From Candidatus Gastranaerophilales bacterium (GTDB lineage: Bacteria > Cyanobacteriota > Vampirovibrionia > Gastranaerophilales > Gastranaerophilaceae): a stretch of DNA of 64,000 nt. The DNA is taken from positions 1-64,000 of the forward strand of contig JAEEHV010000042.1 of the NCBI GenBank assembly GCA_016280955.1, in the 5' to 3' direction. The notes beneath the pieces are model-generated. The model saw only the letters and a list, made by a program, of their open reading frames with translations, searched no databases and was not told where the DNA came from. Each line of letters starts with the position of its first letter. Position 1 is the stretch's first letter. A program made the position numbers and the translations under genes. Below, in pieces: positions 35,942-45,564 of the stretch.

Positions 35942-36217
35942 ATGAACAAAGAAGAATTAATTTCTGAAATTTCTAAGAAGACAAAAGTATCTAAAAAAGA
36001 TGCTGCTTTAATTTTGTCTGCAACTTTGGAATCAATCCAAAAATCAGTTAAGAAGGGTGAAAAAGTTACTTTAGTTGGCTTTGGTACTTTCTCTTCTAAG
36101 CACAGAGCTGCTAGAAAAGGTCGTAACCCACAAACTGGTAAAGAAATTAAGATTTCTGCTAAGAATGTACCTGCATTTTCAGCTGGTAAATCTTTCAAAT
36201 CTATGCTTACAAAATAG
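35942..36217 (+). CDS. HU family DNA-binding protein
   Basis: 91-residue nucleoid protein that binds and bends DNA as a dimer. MNKEELISEISKKTKVSKKDAALIL begins the helical part, GFGTFSSKHRAARKGRNPQTGKEI is the DNA-embracing arm with the Pro at its tip, and the C-terminus is VPAFSAGKSFK. The ATG at 35942 follows AAAGGAG; a frame extension 24 nt upstream is not needed. Codon usage resembles the SLH gene, as expected for high expression. Confidence 0.97.
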   Translation: MNKEELISEISKKTKVSKKDAALILSATLESIQKSVKKGEKVTLVGFGTFSSKHRAARKGRNPQTGKEIKISAKNVPAFSAGKSFKSMLTK

Positions 36218-36234
36218 TAATAGTTTTGTTTACG

Positions 36235-36268
36235 GAAGACCGACAGCAATATGCTGCCGGTCTTCTTT
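36235..36268 (+). terminator. HU gene terminator
   Basis: GAAGACCG (36235-36242) with CGGTCTTC (36258-36265) and an inner CAGCA/TGCTG stem, one A/C mismatch, followed by TTTTA. Confidence 0.85.
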
Positions 36269-36460
36269 TATAATAAAAATTATTAATTTAAAATATATAC
36301 TATCTTGAAATTGAATAATATTTCTGTTATCATCTGAAAAATGCTTAATAAAAATTTACTTAACATTTCTTAATAAATTTTAGGTGTTTTTGGCAAATTT
36401 CATATTTGGTTGGTTTTTATATATATAGATGAATTAAATTATGTGTGTAAGGAGTTGTCT

Positions 36461-39277
36461 ATGCAAATTAGTGCAGTTAATCCCGTTAACTTATCAAATG
36501 TTACAAAAGGGTATGTAAAAAATGTACGAAATTCTGAAAAGGCTCCAACAGTATCAGGTGTTTCTTATATCAGTTTTAAAGGAGGAAATAAGGAACAGGC
36601 TCTTATGTTTGGTGTTGAAGTTCCGCCGTACAACAAAGCAGGTGGTGTTGCTACGGTAATGCAGGACTTCAGAGCATTAAGAATATCGGACAAAGATCCT
36701 TTTGTTACAAATCAAATGAAAAATTCTTTTGATTTTTACAAACAAAAAAACAAGGTTTTGGTAGATCCTGTTTATAACGGGTTTATAAGTTATGACAAAA
36801 ACGGCATAATTAAGTCTGTTGAAGTTCCCCGCATACCGAAGGGGCTTCCGGCAGACAGTCCTTTAAAAAAATATGAAGGAAGATATTTCCAGACAACTTG
36901 CGATAATTTCCAGCAATATTCATCCGTAGAGGAGTTCTTTAAGAAAGAAAATCCTCAGATTGCAACCGTAGTAGATGATGGTGTAAAGGGAAATATATTT
37001 ATTCTTGATGATGTAACCGGCGGTACTAAAAAACTTGACTTCGGCGGTTTGGAAGATTCGGAAACAAAATTATTCAGGGTTCAGCTTTTATCTGACGGAA
37101 AACTTAAAAATACAAACGATTTTAAGGTATATACCGATTTAACATCATCTCTTCCCTCTCCTTATGAAAAGGGCGGCTATTCAACTGTTCCCGGTAAGTT
37201 AAATCAAACCTGGAAGGGTGTTGCTGACGCAAAAGCATCAAAAGCATTTATTGAATTTATGCCAAGAATTTGTGAGCTTGCAAGTGAAGACGGTGTTAAG
37301 TTCGATCCTGCAACATTGGTTTTGAATGATTCACAGGCAGGTAATGCAACGGAATATATGGCTCAGATGGCAGCGAAGGGTGATGAATTCTGGCAGGGTA
37401 AAAAAGCTATATTCATAGGTCACAACTTGGGTGACGGATATATTCAGGGAACAAGCAACATGAATATGTTTGTTAATATAGCGGATAAAGAATTAAGAAA
37501 TGCTGTTTATAACAGTAAAGAATTTACAGAAGCAGCCAAAGAAGGCGGAGATGCAGTAGAAAGTTTCTTTAAAAAATATCTGCCGCAGGAATGTTTTGAT
37601 ACTCAGGGTGGTGTAAGTCCTCTGAAAAATACTTTATACTGGGCAGATAAAGGTCTTGTACCCGGCGTTGTTCCTGTATCTGAACTATATGCTGAAGCAA
37701 TCGCAACAGATCCCGAATTTGCTCCAGGAATTTACAAATATGCAAAAGAATTACAGGCAAAAGGAGTTTGGGGCGGTATTTTAAACGCATTTGAAAATGT
37801 TGATTTTGATCCGACAACTGATCAGGGACCTGTAGGATATATGAAAAAATCCTTCGACGTTGAAGTAGATGGTAAAAACGTTAAGATTGAACCTTTAACC
37901 TTATATAATGCAGAAGAAATTAAACCGGGACAGGTTAATGTTGACCATGTTCGTGAGATAAAAAGACAGAATAAGTTAAAGGTTTTATCAAGATTTGATA
38001 AAAAAATGCTGGATGCTTTATCAAAATACAGAGAAGTTCCCGGCAAAGAAAAAATGTATAATGAAGTAATTCTGGGACTTGCTAAAAAAGAGGCTCAGGT
38101 ATATGGGCATATAAGTGAAGACATATTAAAAGAAGCAGCTTCACCGACAAGCAGAGTTAAAATGCTTGCAGCTTGGGGACGAAGTGATGCACAAAAAGCA
38201 ATGGATTCCGTACTTCGTTCATTTATCGATTATATAAAAGAAAATCCGGATGATAAATATTCAGTATTATTTGTCGGCGGACCTAATTCCGATGAGTCTG
38301 AAAAATGTATAAATATTGTTAAGCAGTATTCAAAAGATTCTGATGTAGCCGGCAGAGTAGTATTTATTGATGGTTTCCTTCCGAATAAACCTTTTGCGTC
38401 TGCTGCTGACTTTACGGTATTCCCGTCAAGATTCGCACCGTGCGAACTTACTGACCTTGAATCCGTAAAAATGTTTGCATCTCCGATTGTTACAAATATT
38501 CAGGGATTGGGACAAAAGAATTTTGATGCATCATTTGAAGGCGAACTTGAAAAGGTTACCGGTTATAAGACGAAACATGCATATACTCTTCATTTGGATG
38601 AAATGAAACCTTTACTCAATGCAGAAGAGAACAAGGAACTGGATAAAGCCGTTAAGAAATTCAGAGATGGCATTAAGCAAGGTATTCATGCCGCTAATGT
38701 TACAGAAGATATGATTACGGATAAAATCTTGAAAGACAAGTCATTAAACTATGATTATAACTTTAGAGTGTTAAGACCTTTCAGAGATAAAATTGTTGAA
38801 CGTGAATTGACGAATTGTTTCAAACGAGCATTGATTGAAGATAACGGTAAACCGATTCAGGACAGAATTCTTCAAAACCTCAGAACAATGAAAACCGATT
38901 GGGAAAATAACGGTGGCTTAAAAGCTGACGGAATATCTTCTGCTGAAAAATACAGAAGATTATTCCAAAGAGATCCGTCAAAAATTAATGAGTCTGATAC
39001 ATTGTTATACAAACTCAGAGATAAGTGCAAATATATTCTTGAAGAATACAGAAATGGCGAACACTTGACTGAAAATGGCGGAAAATCATGCAGCAAAGAC
39101 GGTATTTGGCAAAGATTGAAAAATTGGACACATACAAAAGGCGGTAAGTGGACTGCCGGTATAGCAGGCGGTGCAGCAATTGTTGGTGCTGTCGGCTATG
39201 CAGGATATAAAGCAGGATGGTTATCTCCAAGATTTGTTGAGAAAAAACCGCATGGTCACTTATCACAAATAGTTTAA
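36461..39277 (+). CDS. large glycogen synthase-like GT5 protein with C-terminal membrane helix
   Basis: 938 residues, twice the usual 480 of GlgA. After an extension with SYISFKGG (about 38-46), MFGVEVPPYNKAGGVATVM matches the ADP-glucose-binding K-x-G-G start of the GT5 fold. Around 655-690, PSRFAPCELTDLESVKMFASPIVTNIQGLG matches the C-terminal E-containing motif of glycogen synthases. Between and after lie inserts absent from GlgA. Near the end a glycine- and alanine-rich hydrophobic helix (about 903-923, WTAGIAGGAAIVGAVGYAGY) would anchor it to a membrane. ATG 36461 follows AAGGAG; an earlier in-frame ATG has none. It probably makes glycogen or a related glucan. Confidence 0.8.
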   Translation: MQISAVNPVNLSNVTKGYVKNVRNSEKAPTVSGVSYISFKGGNKEQALMFGVEVPPYNKAGGVATVMQDFRALRISDKDPFVTNQMKNSFDFYKQKNKVLVDPVYNGFISYDKNGIIKSVEVPRIPKGLPADSPLKKYEGRYFQTTCDNFQQYSSVEEFFKKENPQIATVVDDGVKGNIFILDDVTGGTKKLDFGGLEDSETKLFRVQLLSDGKLKNTNDFKVYTDLTSSLPSPYEKGGYSTVPGKLNQTWKGVADAKASKAFIEFMPRICELASEDGVKFDPATLVLNDSQAGNATEYMAQMAAKGDEFWQGKKAIFIGHNLGDGYIQGTSNMNMFVNIADKELRNAVYNSKEFTEAAKEGGDAVESFFKKYLPQECFDTQGGVSPLKNTLYWADKGLVPGVVPVSELYAEAIATDPEFAPGIYKYAKELQAKGVWGGILNAFENVDFDPTTDQGPVGYMKKSFDVEVDGKNVKIEPLTLYNAEEIKPGQVNVDHVREIKRQNKLKVLSRFDKKMLDALSKYREVPGKEKMYNEVILGLAKKEAQVYGHISEDILKEAASPTSRVKMLAAWGRSDAQKAMDSVLRSFIDYIKENPDDKYSVLFVGGPNSDESEKCINIVKQYSKDSDVAGRVVFIDGFLPNKPFASAADFTVFPSRFAPCELTDLESVKMFASPIVTNIQGLGQKNFDASFEGELEKVTGYKTKHAYTLHLDEMKPLLNAEENKELDKAVKKFRDGIKQGIHAANVTEDMITDKILKDKSLNYDYNFRVLRPFRDKIVERELTNCFKRALIEDNGKPIQDRILQNLRTMKTDWENNGGLKADGISSAEKYRRLFQRDPSKINESDTLLYKLRDKCKYILEEYRNGEHLTENGGKSCSKDGIWQRLKNWTHTKGGKWTAGIAGGAAIVGAVGYAGYKAGWLSPRFVEKKPHGHLSQIV

Positions 39278-39404
39278 CTAACCTATCTGTATTTAATATT
39301 TTAGTTAAAACAGTTATTTTAAATAATTGCGTTAATTGTCTGTTTTGCTGTTAATGCTTTAAAATTAGCATGCGCACAGCTTGTTGTTGTACGTTAATTA
39401 ATAC

Positions 39405-39433
39405 TTGTTTTAAAATATGGATAGTTTTATAAT
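39405..39433 (+). promoter_or_regulatory. promoter of the GHL10 gene
   Basis: -35 TTGTTT (39405-39410), 17-nt spacer, -10 TATAAT (39428-39433), 21 nt before the ATG at 39455. Confidence 0.55.
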
Positions 39434-39454
39434 GTTGTTAACAGGGATTTTGGG

Positions 39455-41254
39455 ATGGAGAGAGTATTACGTAAATTATTTTATTTATTTGTTATAAGTA
39501 CGGTAATAAATTTTAGTGCCTTCGCACAAGATGTTTTTATGCCTTATGAGCCTCAGCCGAATGAGGTAATATTTAATCAGTCAACATATTATTACAATGA
39601 TTTTGATCCGATGGTAACAACAAATAGTGCCGGTGCAAATTATCCGGGACTTAGAGGGGCTAATCAGCTGATTATTTATACTCCGGCATTCGGATACAGA
39701 ACTAATACAAATGAATTTGGAACAGAGGCAATAATTACGGGCGATACCGTATCTGCTCTAAGCGGTGCGGATTCTCTTATTCCGCCTAACGGTATAGTTA
39801 TAAGCGGGCATGGCAGGGCAAAAAAATGGATAAATGAAAATGTTATGGTTGGTTCTAAAATAAGTATTGATACCGAAAAAAAGACTATAACCTCATATAT
39901 TACATCTGATACTTTTTTGTATGGAGCCAGAGAACGTATCAAAGAAGTTCAGGATATGATGTATTATTATGTGCAAAATCAACAGGGGTACAGCCAGAGA
40001 AAAACAATCCAGAATATAGAACGGGCAAAAGATTATATTGAAAAAGCCCAAAAAGACAGTGAAAATTCTCAAAGTTATGCTTCAAAGGCTATTGAATATG
40101 CTGATAATGCCATGTCAACAGTTATTCCGTATAAGCAAAATGAGCTAAAGGGCGTCTGGGTACGTCCTACATATCATAATATAGAAGAAATACAATCTGT
40201 ATTAGACAGAATTGCTGCTGCCGGAATTAACAATGTATTTTTGGAAACATATTATCACGGTCAGACAATATTTCCTTCAAGAACAATGTCAGAATACGGA
40301 TTTATAAAACAAAATCCTGAATATGCGGGTTTTGATCCTTTAAAAATATGGATAGTTGAAGCACACAGGAGAGGAATAAAAGTTCATGTGTGGTTTGAGT
40401 CTTTCTATGTCGGGAATAAACCGCCGGAAAACAATCCGCTATATATTCTGGCTCAAAAACCGGAATGGGCAAATTACCAAAAAAGAAATGCAAATTCGGA
40501 TACAATACCTTATTCAATCTCTGAACATAACGGATATTTTATCGATCCTGCAAATCCTGAAGTTCAGAAATTTTTGTGTGATTTGATATCCGAAATAATA
40601 AACAGATATAAACCGGACGGTATAAATTTAGATTATATACGTTATCCGCAGTCATTGGCTCCGACATTTTCAAATTACGATATGTCAAACTGGGGTTATA
40701 CAAAATTTGCAAGAGAAGATTTTATGCGAATGTATGGCAAAGATCCGGTTGATATAAGTATTGACGAACCGTTATGGTATCACTGGAAATTATACAGAGC
40801 GGGAAAAGTAACGGAATTTGTAAGTAAAGTCGGCAAATTGGCAAGAGATAATGATATCCAGATTACTGCCGTAATTTTCCCAAATATACAAATGGCTTAC
40901 GATACAAAATTACAGGATTGGAAAACCTGGTCTTATAATGATTATGTAGATGGATTCACACCGCTCTTACTTACATGTGATGATAATACAGCAATGAATC
41001 TTATGGGAAATGTTCTCAGAAATAAAGCACCTGCGACAAAATTGTATGCCGGATTGTTTGTAACATTTATGAACGGTGCTAACTCTGATTTGATAAAACA
41101 GATTCATGCCGCAAGAAAATACGGACTCAGCGGTCTTATTATTTTTGACTATGCTCACTTAAATGATAATTATGTTTCAACATTGACACAAAGTATATTT
41201 AAACCTTTAGACAGGGAAATATATTATCGGGGGGCAAGGCGTGTCAGAAAATAA
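39455..41254 (+). CDS. secreted GHL10-type glycoside hydrolase-like protein
   Basis: 599 residues. Signal peptide 1-24 (VINFSAFA-Q). Residues 40-145 form an N-terminal domain with a conserved ISGHGRAKKWI; a coiled coil lies around 175-220. The TIM-barrel (about 225-580) starts KGVWVRPTYHNIEEIQSVLDRIAAAGINNVFLE, with HRRGIKVHVWFESFYVG and GINLDYIRYPQ, the usual GHL10 (DUF187) blocks. Family members occur in cyanobacteria and are thought to act on cell-surface glycans. It overlaps the next small gene by 14 nt. Confidence 0.87.
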   Translation: MERVLRKLFYLFVISTVINFSAFAQDVFMPYEPQPNEVIFNQSTYYYNDFDPMVTTNSAGANYPGLRGANQLIIYTPAFGYRTNTNEFGTEAIITGDTVSALSGADSLIPPNGIVISGHGRAKKWINENVMVGSKISIDTEKKTITSYITSDTFLYGARERIKEVQDMMYYYVQNQQGYSQRKTIQNIERAKDYIEKAQKDSENSQSYASKAIEYADNAMSTVIPYKQNELKGVWVRPTYHNIEEIQSVLDRIAAAGINNVFLETYYHGQTIFPSRTMSEYGFIKQNPEYAGFDPLKIWIVEAHRRGIKVHVWFESFYVGNKPPENNPLYILAQKPEWANYQKRNANSDTIPYSISEHNGYFIDPANPEVQKFLCDLISEIINRYKPDGINLDYIRYPQSLAPTFSNYDMSNWGYTKFAREDFMRMYGKDPVDISIDEPLWYHWKLYRAGKVTEFVSKVGKLARDNDIQITAVIFPNIQMAYDTKLQDWKTWSYNDYVDGFTPLLLTCDDNTAMNLMGNVLRNKAPATKLYAGLFVTFMNGANSDLIKQIHAARKYGLSGLIIFDYAHLNDNYVSTLTQSIFKPLDREIYYRGARRVRK

Positions 41255-41450
41255 CAGTGAAAACAAACCGCAAAGACGAAAATTTTTGGGAGTATGGTTT
41301 GAATGCTGCCATGTGTACGGTCGTTTGTATAAAAACAAAAAAGGAACACATTACTTTGGCAGATGCCCGAAATGCTTACGTTCCATCAGAGTTGCAATAA
41401 ATGCAAACAGCGGTAATGCTACTGACAGAAGGTTCTTTCGTGGCAGCTGA
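41241..41450 (+). CDS. small zinc-ribbon-like protein
   Basis: 69 residues. The pairs FECC (C23, C24) and RCPKC (C42, C45) could bind one zinc; the N- and C-termini are polar and basic (KPQRRKF, TDRRFF). It starts with GTG inside the end of the GHL10 gene, after GGGGGGCAAGG. No function known. The close coupling suggests joint expression with the hydrolase. Confidence 0.7.
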   Translation: MSENNSENKPQRRKFLGVWFECCHVYGRLYKNKKGTHYFGRCPKCLRSIRVAINANSGNATDRRFFRGS

Positions 41451-41507
41451 TTTTAAATATTTTTCTGCAAAAGTTATTATAAATATTATGAAAAGGAGAT
41501 TCTTTTT

Positions 41508-42794
41508 ATGTTAAATGATTTAAGAAATGAAAATGAAGTTTTGGATATTTTTTGTAATTTAGTTTCAATACCATCACCTTCTTTGAAAGAAGATAAGGTT
41601 GCAGATTGGATATTGGATTTTTGTGAAAAAAACGGAATTAACGGAAAACGTGATAATTACGGAAATATATATATTCATGTTCCTGCTACGGATAATTCCA
41701 AGGAGCCTATAATGTTATCATCTCACATGGATGTTGTGGGGGATGACAGTCCGGTAGAAATTTACCTTGATGAAGAAGGCTTTATTCACGCAAAAGGAAG
41801 AACACTTGGTGCAGATGATAAAGTCGGTGTGGCTTGTGCATTAATGCTTGCAAAAGAGCTGGCAAAATCAGCCCCCACCCTAACCATCCCACTCGGAGAG
41901 GGTACTAACGAATTAAATAATATTTACCCCCATGGCGGATTGGAGATTACATTTACCCGAGATGAAGAAACCGGCATGAGCGGAGTAGAACATGTAGAAT
42001 ACGATAAAATTTTATCAAAGTATATTTTAGTGTGTGATGCTGATAAACTCGGACAGTTGCAGATATCAGGCGCAAGCTATACAAATGCAAAAATTACGGT
42101 AACAGGGTTGAAGGGAGGACATTCAGGTATTGATATCGATGATGAATCAAGATTCAATGCAGCAAAACTTCTTGCCGAACTTCTTGCCGAATTCCCTCAG
42201 GGAGTTTTCTACAAAGATGAAACAGGTGTAATAACTTCCTGCAATTTAGGTGCAATAGTAGCCGGCGGAATTCAGAATTCCGTTGCTTCGATTGTTGAAA
42301 AAGGTATAAAAACGAATGACTATATTACAGAGATTATGAAAAAAACTTCGACAAACATTATTAATGTTTTGGGAATGGCATCATATTCAATCAGAAGTGC
42401 AAGTGTATTAAGAGAAGATGCTCTGAAAACACTTATGGCAACTATTGTGGAAAAATTCAATCATAAATACGAAGGGCTCGCTAAGGCTGATATTGTATTT
42501 GAAGTTCATTTACCCCCGTTTGAACGAGCTGATGATGACCGAATTGAACGTGTTCATACCGAAGCATGCAGACGTGTCGGTATCAAAAACGATATTTCAT
42601 CATTCCATGCAGGTGCTGAAACTCATATTTATTGCCAGCATAAAAACTCAAAAGGCGAAACTTTTATGCCGATGCTTTTAGGACTCGCAGATGTCTATAA
42701 TATGCACTCCGCTGCTGAAAAAGTTGATTACAAAACTCTTCTGAAAGGGTATGAAGTAATTAAAAATACATTTATTGTTTTTAATGAAGAATAA
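41508..42794 (+). CDS. M20-family peptidase (PepT-like) with an in-frame insertion
   Basis: 428-residue di-zinc aminopeptidase, probably a tripeptidase. Metal ligands sit in SSHMDVVGDD (H74-D76), LGADDKVG and TRDEETG, and GGHSGIDIDDESRFNAAKLLAE is the dimer-domain start. Between KELAKS and PHGGLEITF there are about 20 extra residues (APTLTIPLGEGTNEL and more) that related enzymes lack. The DNA for these is C- and G-rich and unlike the rest of the gene. AAAAGGAG precedes the ATG. It lies 57 nt after the zinc-ribbon gene. Confidence 0.87.
   Translation: MLNDLRNENEVLDIFCNLVSIPSPSLKEDKVADWILDFCEKNGINGKRDNYGNIYIHVPATDNSKEPIMLSSHMDVVGDDSPVEIYLDEEGFIHAKGRTLGADDKVGVACALMLAKELAKSAPTLTIPLGEGTNELNNIYPHGGLEITFTRDEETGMSGVEHVEYDKILSKYILVCDADKLGQLQISGASYTNAKITVTGLKGGHSGIDIDDESRFNAAKLLAELLAEFPQGVFYKDETGVITSCNLGAIVAGGIQNSVASIVEKGIKTNDYITEIMKKTSTNIINVLGMASYSIRSASVLREDALKTLMATIVEKFNHKYEGLAKADIVFEVHLPPFERADDDRIERVHTEACRRVGIKNDISSFHAGAETHIYCQHKNSKGETFMPMLLGLADVYNMHSAAEKVDYKTLLKGYEVIKNTFIVFNEE
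41868..41928 (+). mobile_element. GC-rich palindromic insertion inside the M20 peptidase gene
   Basis: GCCCCCACCCTAACCATCCC followed by ACTCGGAGAGGGTAC stands out in AT-rich coding DNA. ACCCT and AGGGT form outer arms, TCC and GGA inner arms. Inserted in frame without a stop. This recalls gene-inserted palindromic elements such as those of Rickettsia. Boundaries are approximate. Confidence 0.45.
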
Positions 42795-42946
42795 AACTTT
42801 GTTTAAATATTGCAAATGTAGATTTTAGGTATATGATAACAAATGCTTAAAACCTTTTTTGGCATAGGATTAACTTCGCAAAAAAATTACTGGCAAAAAA
42901 TTTTTTTTACTTGTTTTATAAATAATAATATTAAAAGGATAAAATT

Positions 42947-43219
42947 ATGATTAAAAAAACAAATCAATTATTAAAGCCGGAATATAACAGCATACTGTTT
43001 CAGGTTAAGAGAACCCCCGGAGATGCAAGAAGAACATTTGCTTCGGGCGGTATTTATCAAAAGCCTTATTATGAAAACTATTTTATGGAAAAAAGTCCGT
43101 TATCAAAAGATTACGTGGCTCCTGATAAAACAAATATTATTGTAAAATTTTTTAGACGAATGTATGAAACTGCTATAGGTATAAAGAATGCAATGAAAGA
43201 AGAAAGTCAACTAAAATAA
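42947..43219 (+). CDS. small basic protein, unknown
   Basis: 90 residues, no family recognised. Composition is basic with many tyrosines (IYQKPYYENYFMEK). No signal peptide or membrane helix. AAAAGGAT precedes the ATG at a good distance. Convergent with the EF-hand gene, 8 nt away. Confidence 0.6.
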   Translation: MIKKTNQLLKPEYNSILFQVKRTPGDARRTFASGGIYQKPYYENYFMEKSPLSKDYVAPDKTNIIVKFFRRMYETAIGIKNAMKEESQLK

Positions 43220-43227
43220 AACATTGA

Positions 43228-44472
43228 CTACAGATTATCGTAACCTTCTTTTCTCCAAGAAGTGAATTTATCATAAATCAATTTTTCATTTGCAGTTATT
43301 GATTTGCTGCCGGCTGATGCAAGAGCTTGTTGTGCAGTCATGTATTCTCTATATGTTATATCATTTCCTGTTTTTTCGTTTTCACCGTCAGTACATTTTG
43401 TCATTGCATAATAGTAAGCTGTCATTTCTTTTTCATCCAGCTTGCCGTCACCATTAACATCTAAATAATCAAATCTTTTGTTTAAATCGTTTCTTTTTAT
43501 TTTTGTATCTCCGGTGCCTCTTTCTCTGCTTTTAAATTCTTTTTTGCTTATAGTTCCGTCATTATTTTTATCATATTCACCTAATCTGGCTTTACCGAAT
43601 TTATGCAATGCAGCTTTATATTTATCCATATCTCCTGCCTCCATAGCAGCAGTGATGTCAGCATCTACATATTTTGAGTTTTCATCATCAAGTTGTGAAA
43701 TATAATCATTAACTAATGATTTTGCATCACCTTTTTTTAAATCATCTTCTGTCGGGTATTTTTTTGCCATTTCAGTAAATCGCTTTTCTGCAGTTTCAAA
43801 ATTTTCTTTTCTTTGCAAAATTGCAAAGTTTTTAATTTTCTGGTTAATTATTGCTTCATCTAAAGGATTACCGTCTTTATCTTTTGTATTTATCAGTTCT
43901 TCATATTTTTGATTTACAAGATCCATATTAATATCGGACGTATCAATTTTTGCATCCGACAATATATTACTGACTTTTGACTCAATTGTTTCTAAAGGCT
44001 TATTATCGTATTCAGCAGCTTTGTTTTCCGGAGATGCAGGAACGCCTGAAGCATTAAAGGTTTTCTTACCATCTGCCGCATCCGCTTCCGGAGTTTCTGC
44101 CGGTGTGTCTGTTGCTTGTGGTTGTGATACTTCAGCAGCTTCTGTCTGAGGAGTATCTTTTACACCCGTAACTTCTTTTGCCTTATTAACAATATAGTCC
44201 CAAACACTTTCTTTTATTCTGTATTTGCCTGCTTTAACTTTATATTGCGAACCTTTGTTTACATCTTTATCTTTTTCTCCAAAAGTTCTCTGTCCTTCTG
44301 CCTGCTCCGCCTGATTTGCTTTTATTGTATCAAATATTGATTGCCAATGACCGCTCAAATTGACATCTTCTATGCCGTATTTTGCCTTAAATTCAGCATC
44401 AAGTTGCGCATCTATCGCATGCGACAGACCTTTACTTGTGTCATTTGGAATATCTAATATCATATCGCCCAT
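43228..44472 (-). CDS. EF-hand calcium-binding protein
   Basis: 414 residues. Two canonical EF-hand loops are present: DKNNDGTISKKE (301-312) and DVNGDGKLDEKE (338-349). A third, degenerate site may lie just after (DITYREY). The N-terminal part is polar; a Pro/Ala/Thr-rich linker (about 118-150, QTEAAEVSQPQATDTPAETP) separates it from a helical middle. There is no signal peptide. With the calpain-like protease at 30846 it suggests calcium-dependent processes, but the genes are 12 kb apart. Start is uncertain: TATACT lies 8 nt upstream and there is no ribosome-binding site, so another ATG three codons later is possible. Confidence 0.8.
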   Translation of the reverse strand: MGDMILDIPNDTSKGLSHAIDAQLDAEFKAKYGIEDVNLSGHWQSIFDTIKANQAEQAEGQRTFGEKDKDVNKGSQYKVKAGKYRIKESVWDYIVNKAKEVTGVKDTPQTEAAEVSQPQATDTPAETPEADAADGKKTFNASGVPASPENKAAEYDNKPLETIESKVSNILSDAKIDTSDINMDLVNQKYEELINTKDKDGNPLDEAIINQKIKNFAILQRKENFETAEKRFTEMAKKYPTEDDLKKGDAKSLVNDYISQLDDENSKYVDADITAAMEAGDMDKYKAALHKFGKARLGEYDKNNDGTISKKEFKSRERGTGDTKIKRNDLNKRFDYLDVNGDGKLDEKEMTAYYYAMTKCTDGENEKTGNDITYREYMTAQQALASAGSKSITANEKLIYDKFTSWRKEGYDNL

Positions 44473-44621
44473 ATATATACAAAGTATATAATAAATGCTA
44501 AATTTTCATCTACAGGAATTATTTTACAAAAGTTAACATTAATTTTCTGCCTGATTTGATATTTGCTTGCTTTCTATGTATAATTTTTAAAGTGTAAATT
44601 TTACAACATAGGAAATATAAA

Positions 44622-45494
44622 ATGGCATTAAATTTTCAAGATTTGATTTTAAATTTATCACGTTTTTGGTCTGATTACGGTTGCATAATTCAACAGCCTT
44701 ATGATATTGAGAAGGGTGCATCAACAATGAATCCGGCAACTTTCTTAAGAGCATTGGGACCTGAACCGTGGCAGACTGCAATGGTTGAACCATGCAGAAG
44801 ACCTACAGATGCGAGATATGGTGAAAATCCTAACAGATTGGGACACTATTTTCAGTATCAGGTTATTTTAAAACCGTCACCGGATAATGCTCAGGAACTT
44901 TATTTAAAGAGCTTGGAAGCAATGGGTATTGATTTAAGCAAACACGATGTAAGATTTGTTGAGGATAACTGGGAATCACCGACACTTGGAGCTGCCGGTG
45001 TAGGTTGGGAAGTTTGGCTTGATGGTATGGAAATTACTCAGTTTACATATTTTCAGCAGGTTGGCGGCTTGGAAGTTAAGCCGGTTGCTTTGGAGATTAC
45101 ATACGGTTTAGAGAGAATTGCCATGTATATTCAAAACAAAGAATCCGTTTTTGATATTATGTGGAACAATACTTTAAAGTATGGTGAAATTTATCTTCAA
45201 AATGAAATTGAACAATCCAAATATAATTTTGAATACTCTGATGCAGACAGACTTTTCAGCCTTTTTGATGCATATCAGAAAGAAGTTGATAATTGTGTAA
45301 ATGCTGAACTTGTACTGCCTGCTTATGATTACGTTTTAAAATGCTCACACACATTCAACCTTCTTGATGCAAGGGGTGTAATCTCAAAAGATGAACGTAT
45401 AAACTTTATAAACAGAGTTCGTACAATGGCTTCTGCCGTTGCAAAACTTTATGTAGAACAGAGAGAAAAACTCGGCTTTCCCCTTTGTAAGTAA
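44622..45494 (+). CDS. glyQ: glycyl-tRNA synthetase, alpha subunit
   Basis: 290-residue catalytic subunit of the bacterial alpha2-beta2 enzyme that charges tRNA-Gly. The N-terminus ([28 protein letters not shown], then [15 protein letters not shown]) and [24 protein letters not shown] are family hallmarks, and [18 protein letters not shown] marks the class II core. The beta subunit glyS is not next to it, as in cyanobacteria. AGGAA precedes the ATG. Confidence 0.96.
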   Translation: MALNFQDLILNLSRFWSDYGCIIQQPYDIEKGASTMNPATFLRALGPEPWQTAMVEPCRRPTDARYGENPNRLGHYFQYQVILKPSPDNAQELYLKSLEAMGIDLSKHDVRFVEDNWESPTLGAAGVGWEVWLDGMEITQFTYFQQVGGLEVKPVALEITYGLERIAMYIQNKESVFDIMWNNTLKYGEIYLQNEIEQSKYNFEYSDADRLFSLFDAYQKEVDNCVNAELVLPAYDYVLKCSHTFNLLDARGVISKDERINFINRVRTMASAVAKLYVEQREKLGFPLCK

Positions 45495-45512
45495 TAAGTA
45501 ATAGTTTGAAAT

Positions 45513-45544
45513 AACTTTCCACTTTCCATTTTCAACTTTCCACT
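45513..45544. repeat. 11-bp direct repeat between glyQ and the permease gene
   Basis: AACTTTCCACT at 45513-45523 and again at 45534-45544, with a period of 21 bp and TTTCCATTTTC between. No function seen. Confidence 0.6.
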
Positions 45545-45564
45545 AAAAAAATGAAAGGCTAATA

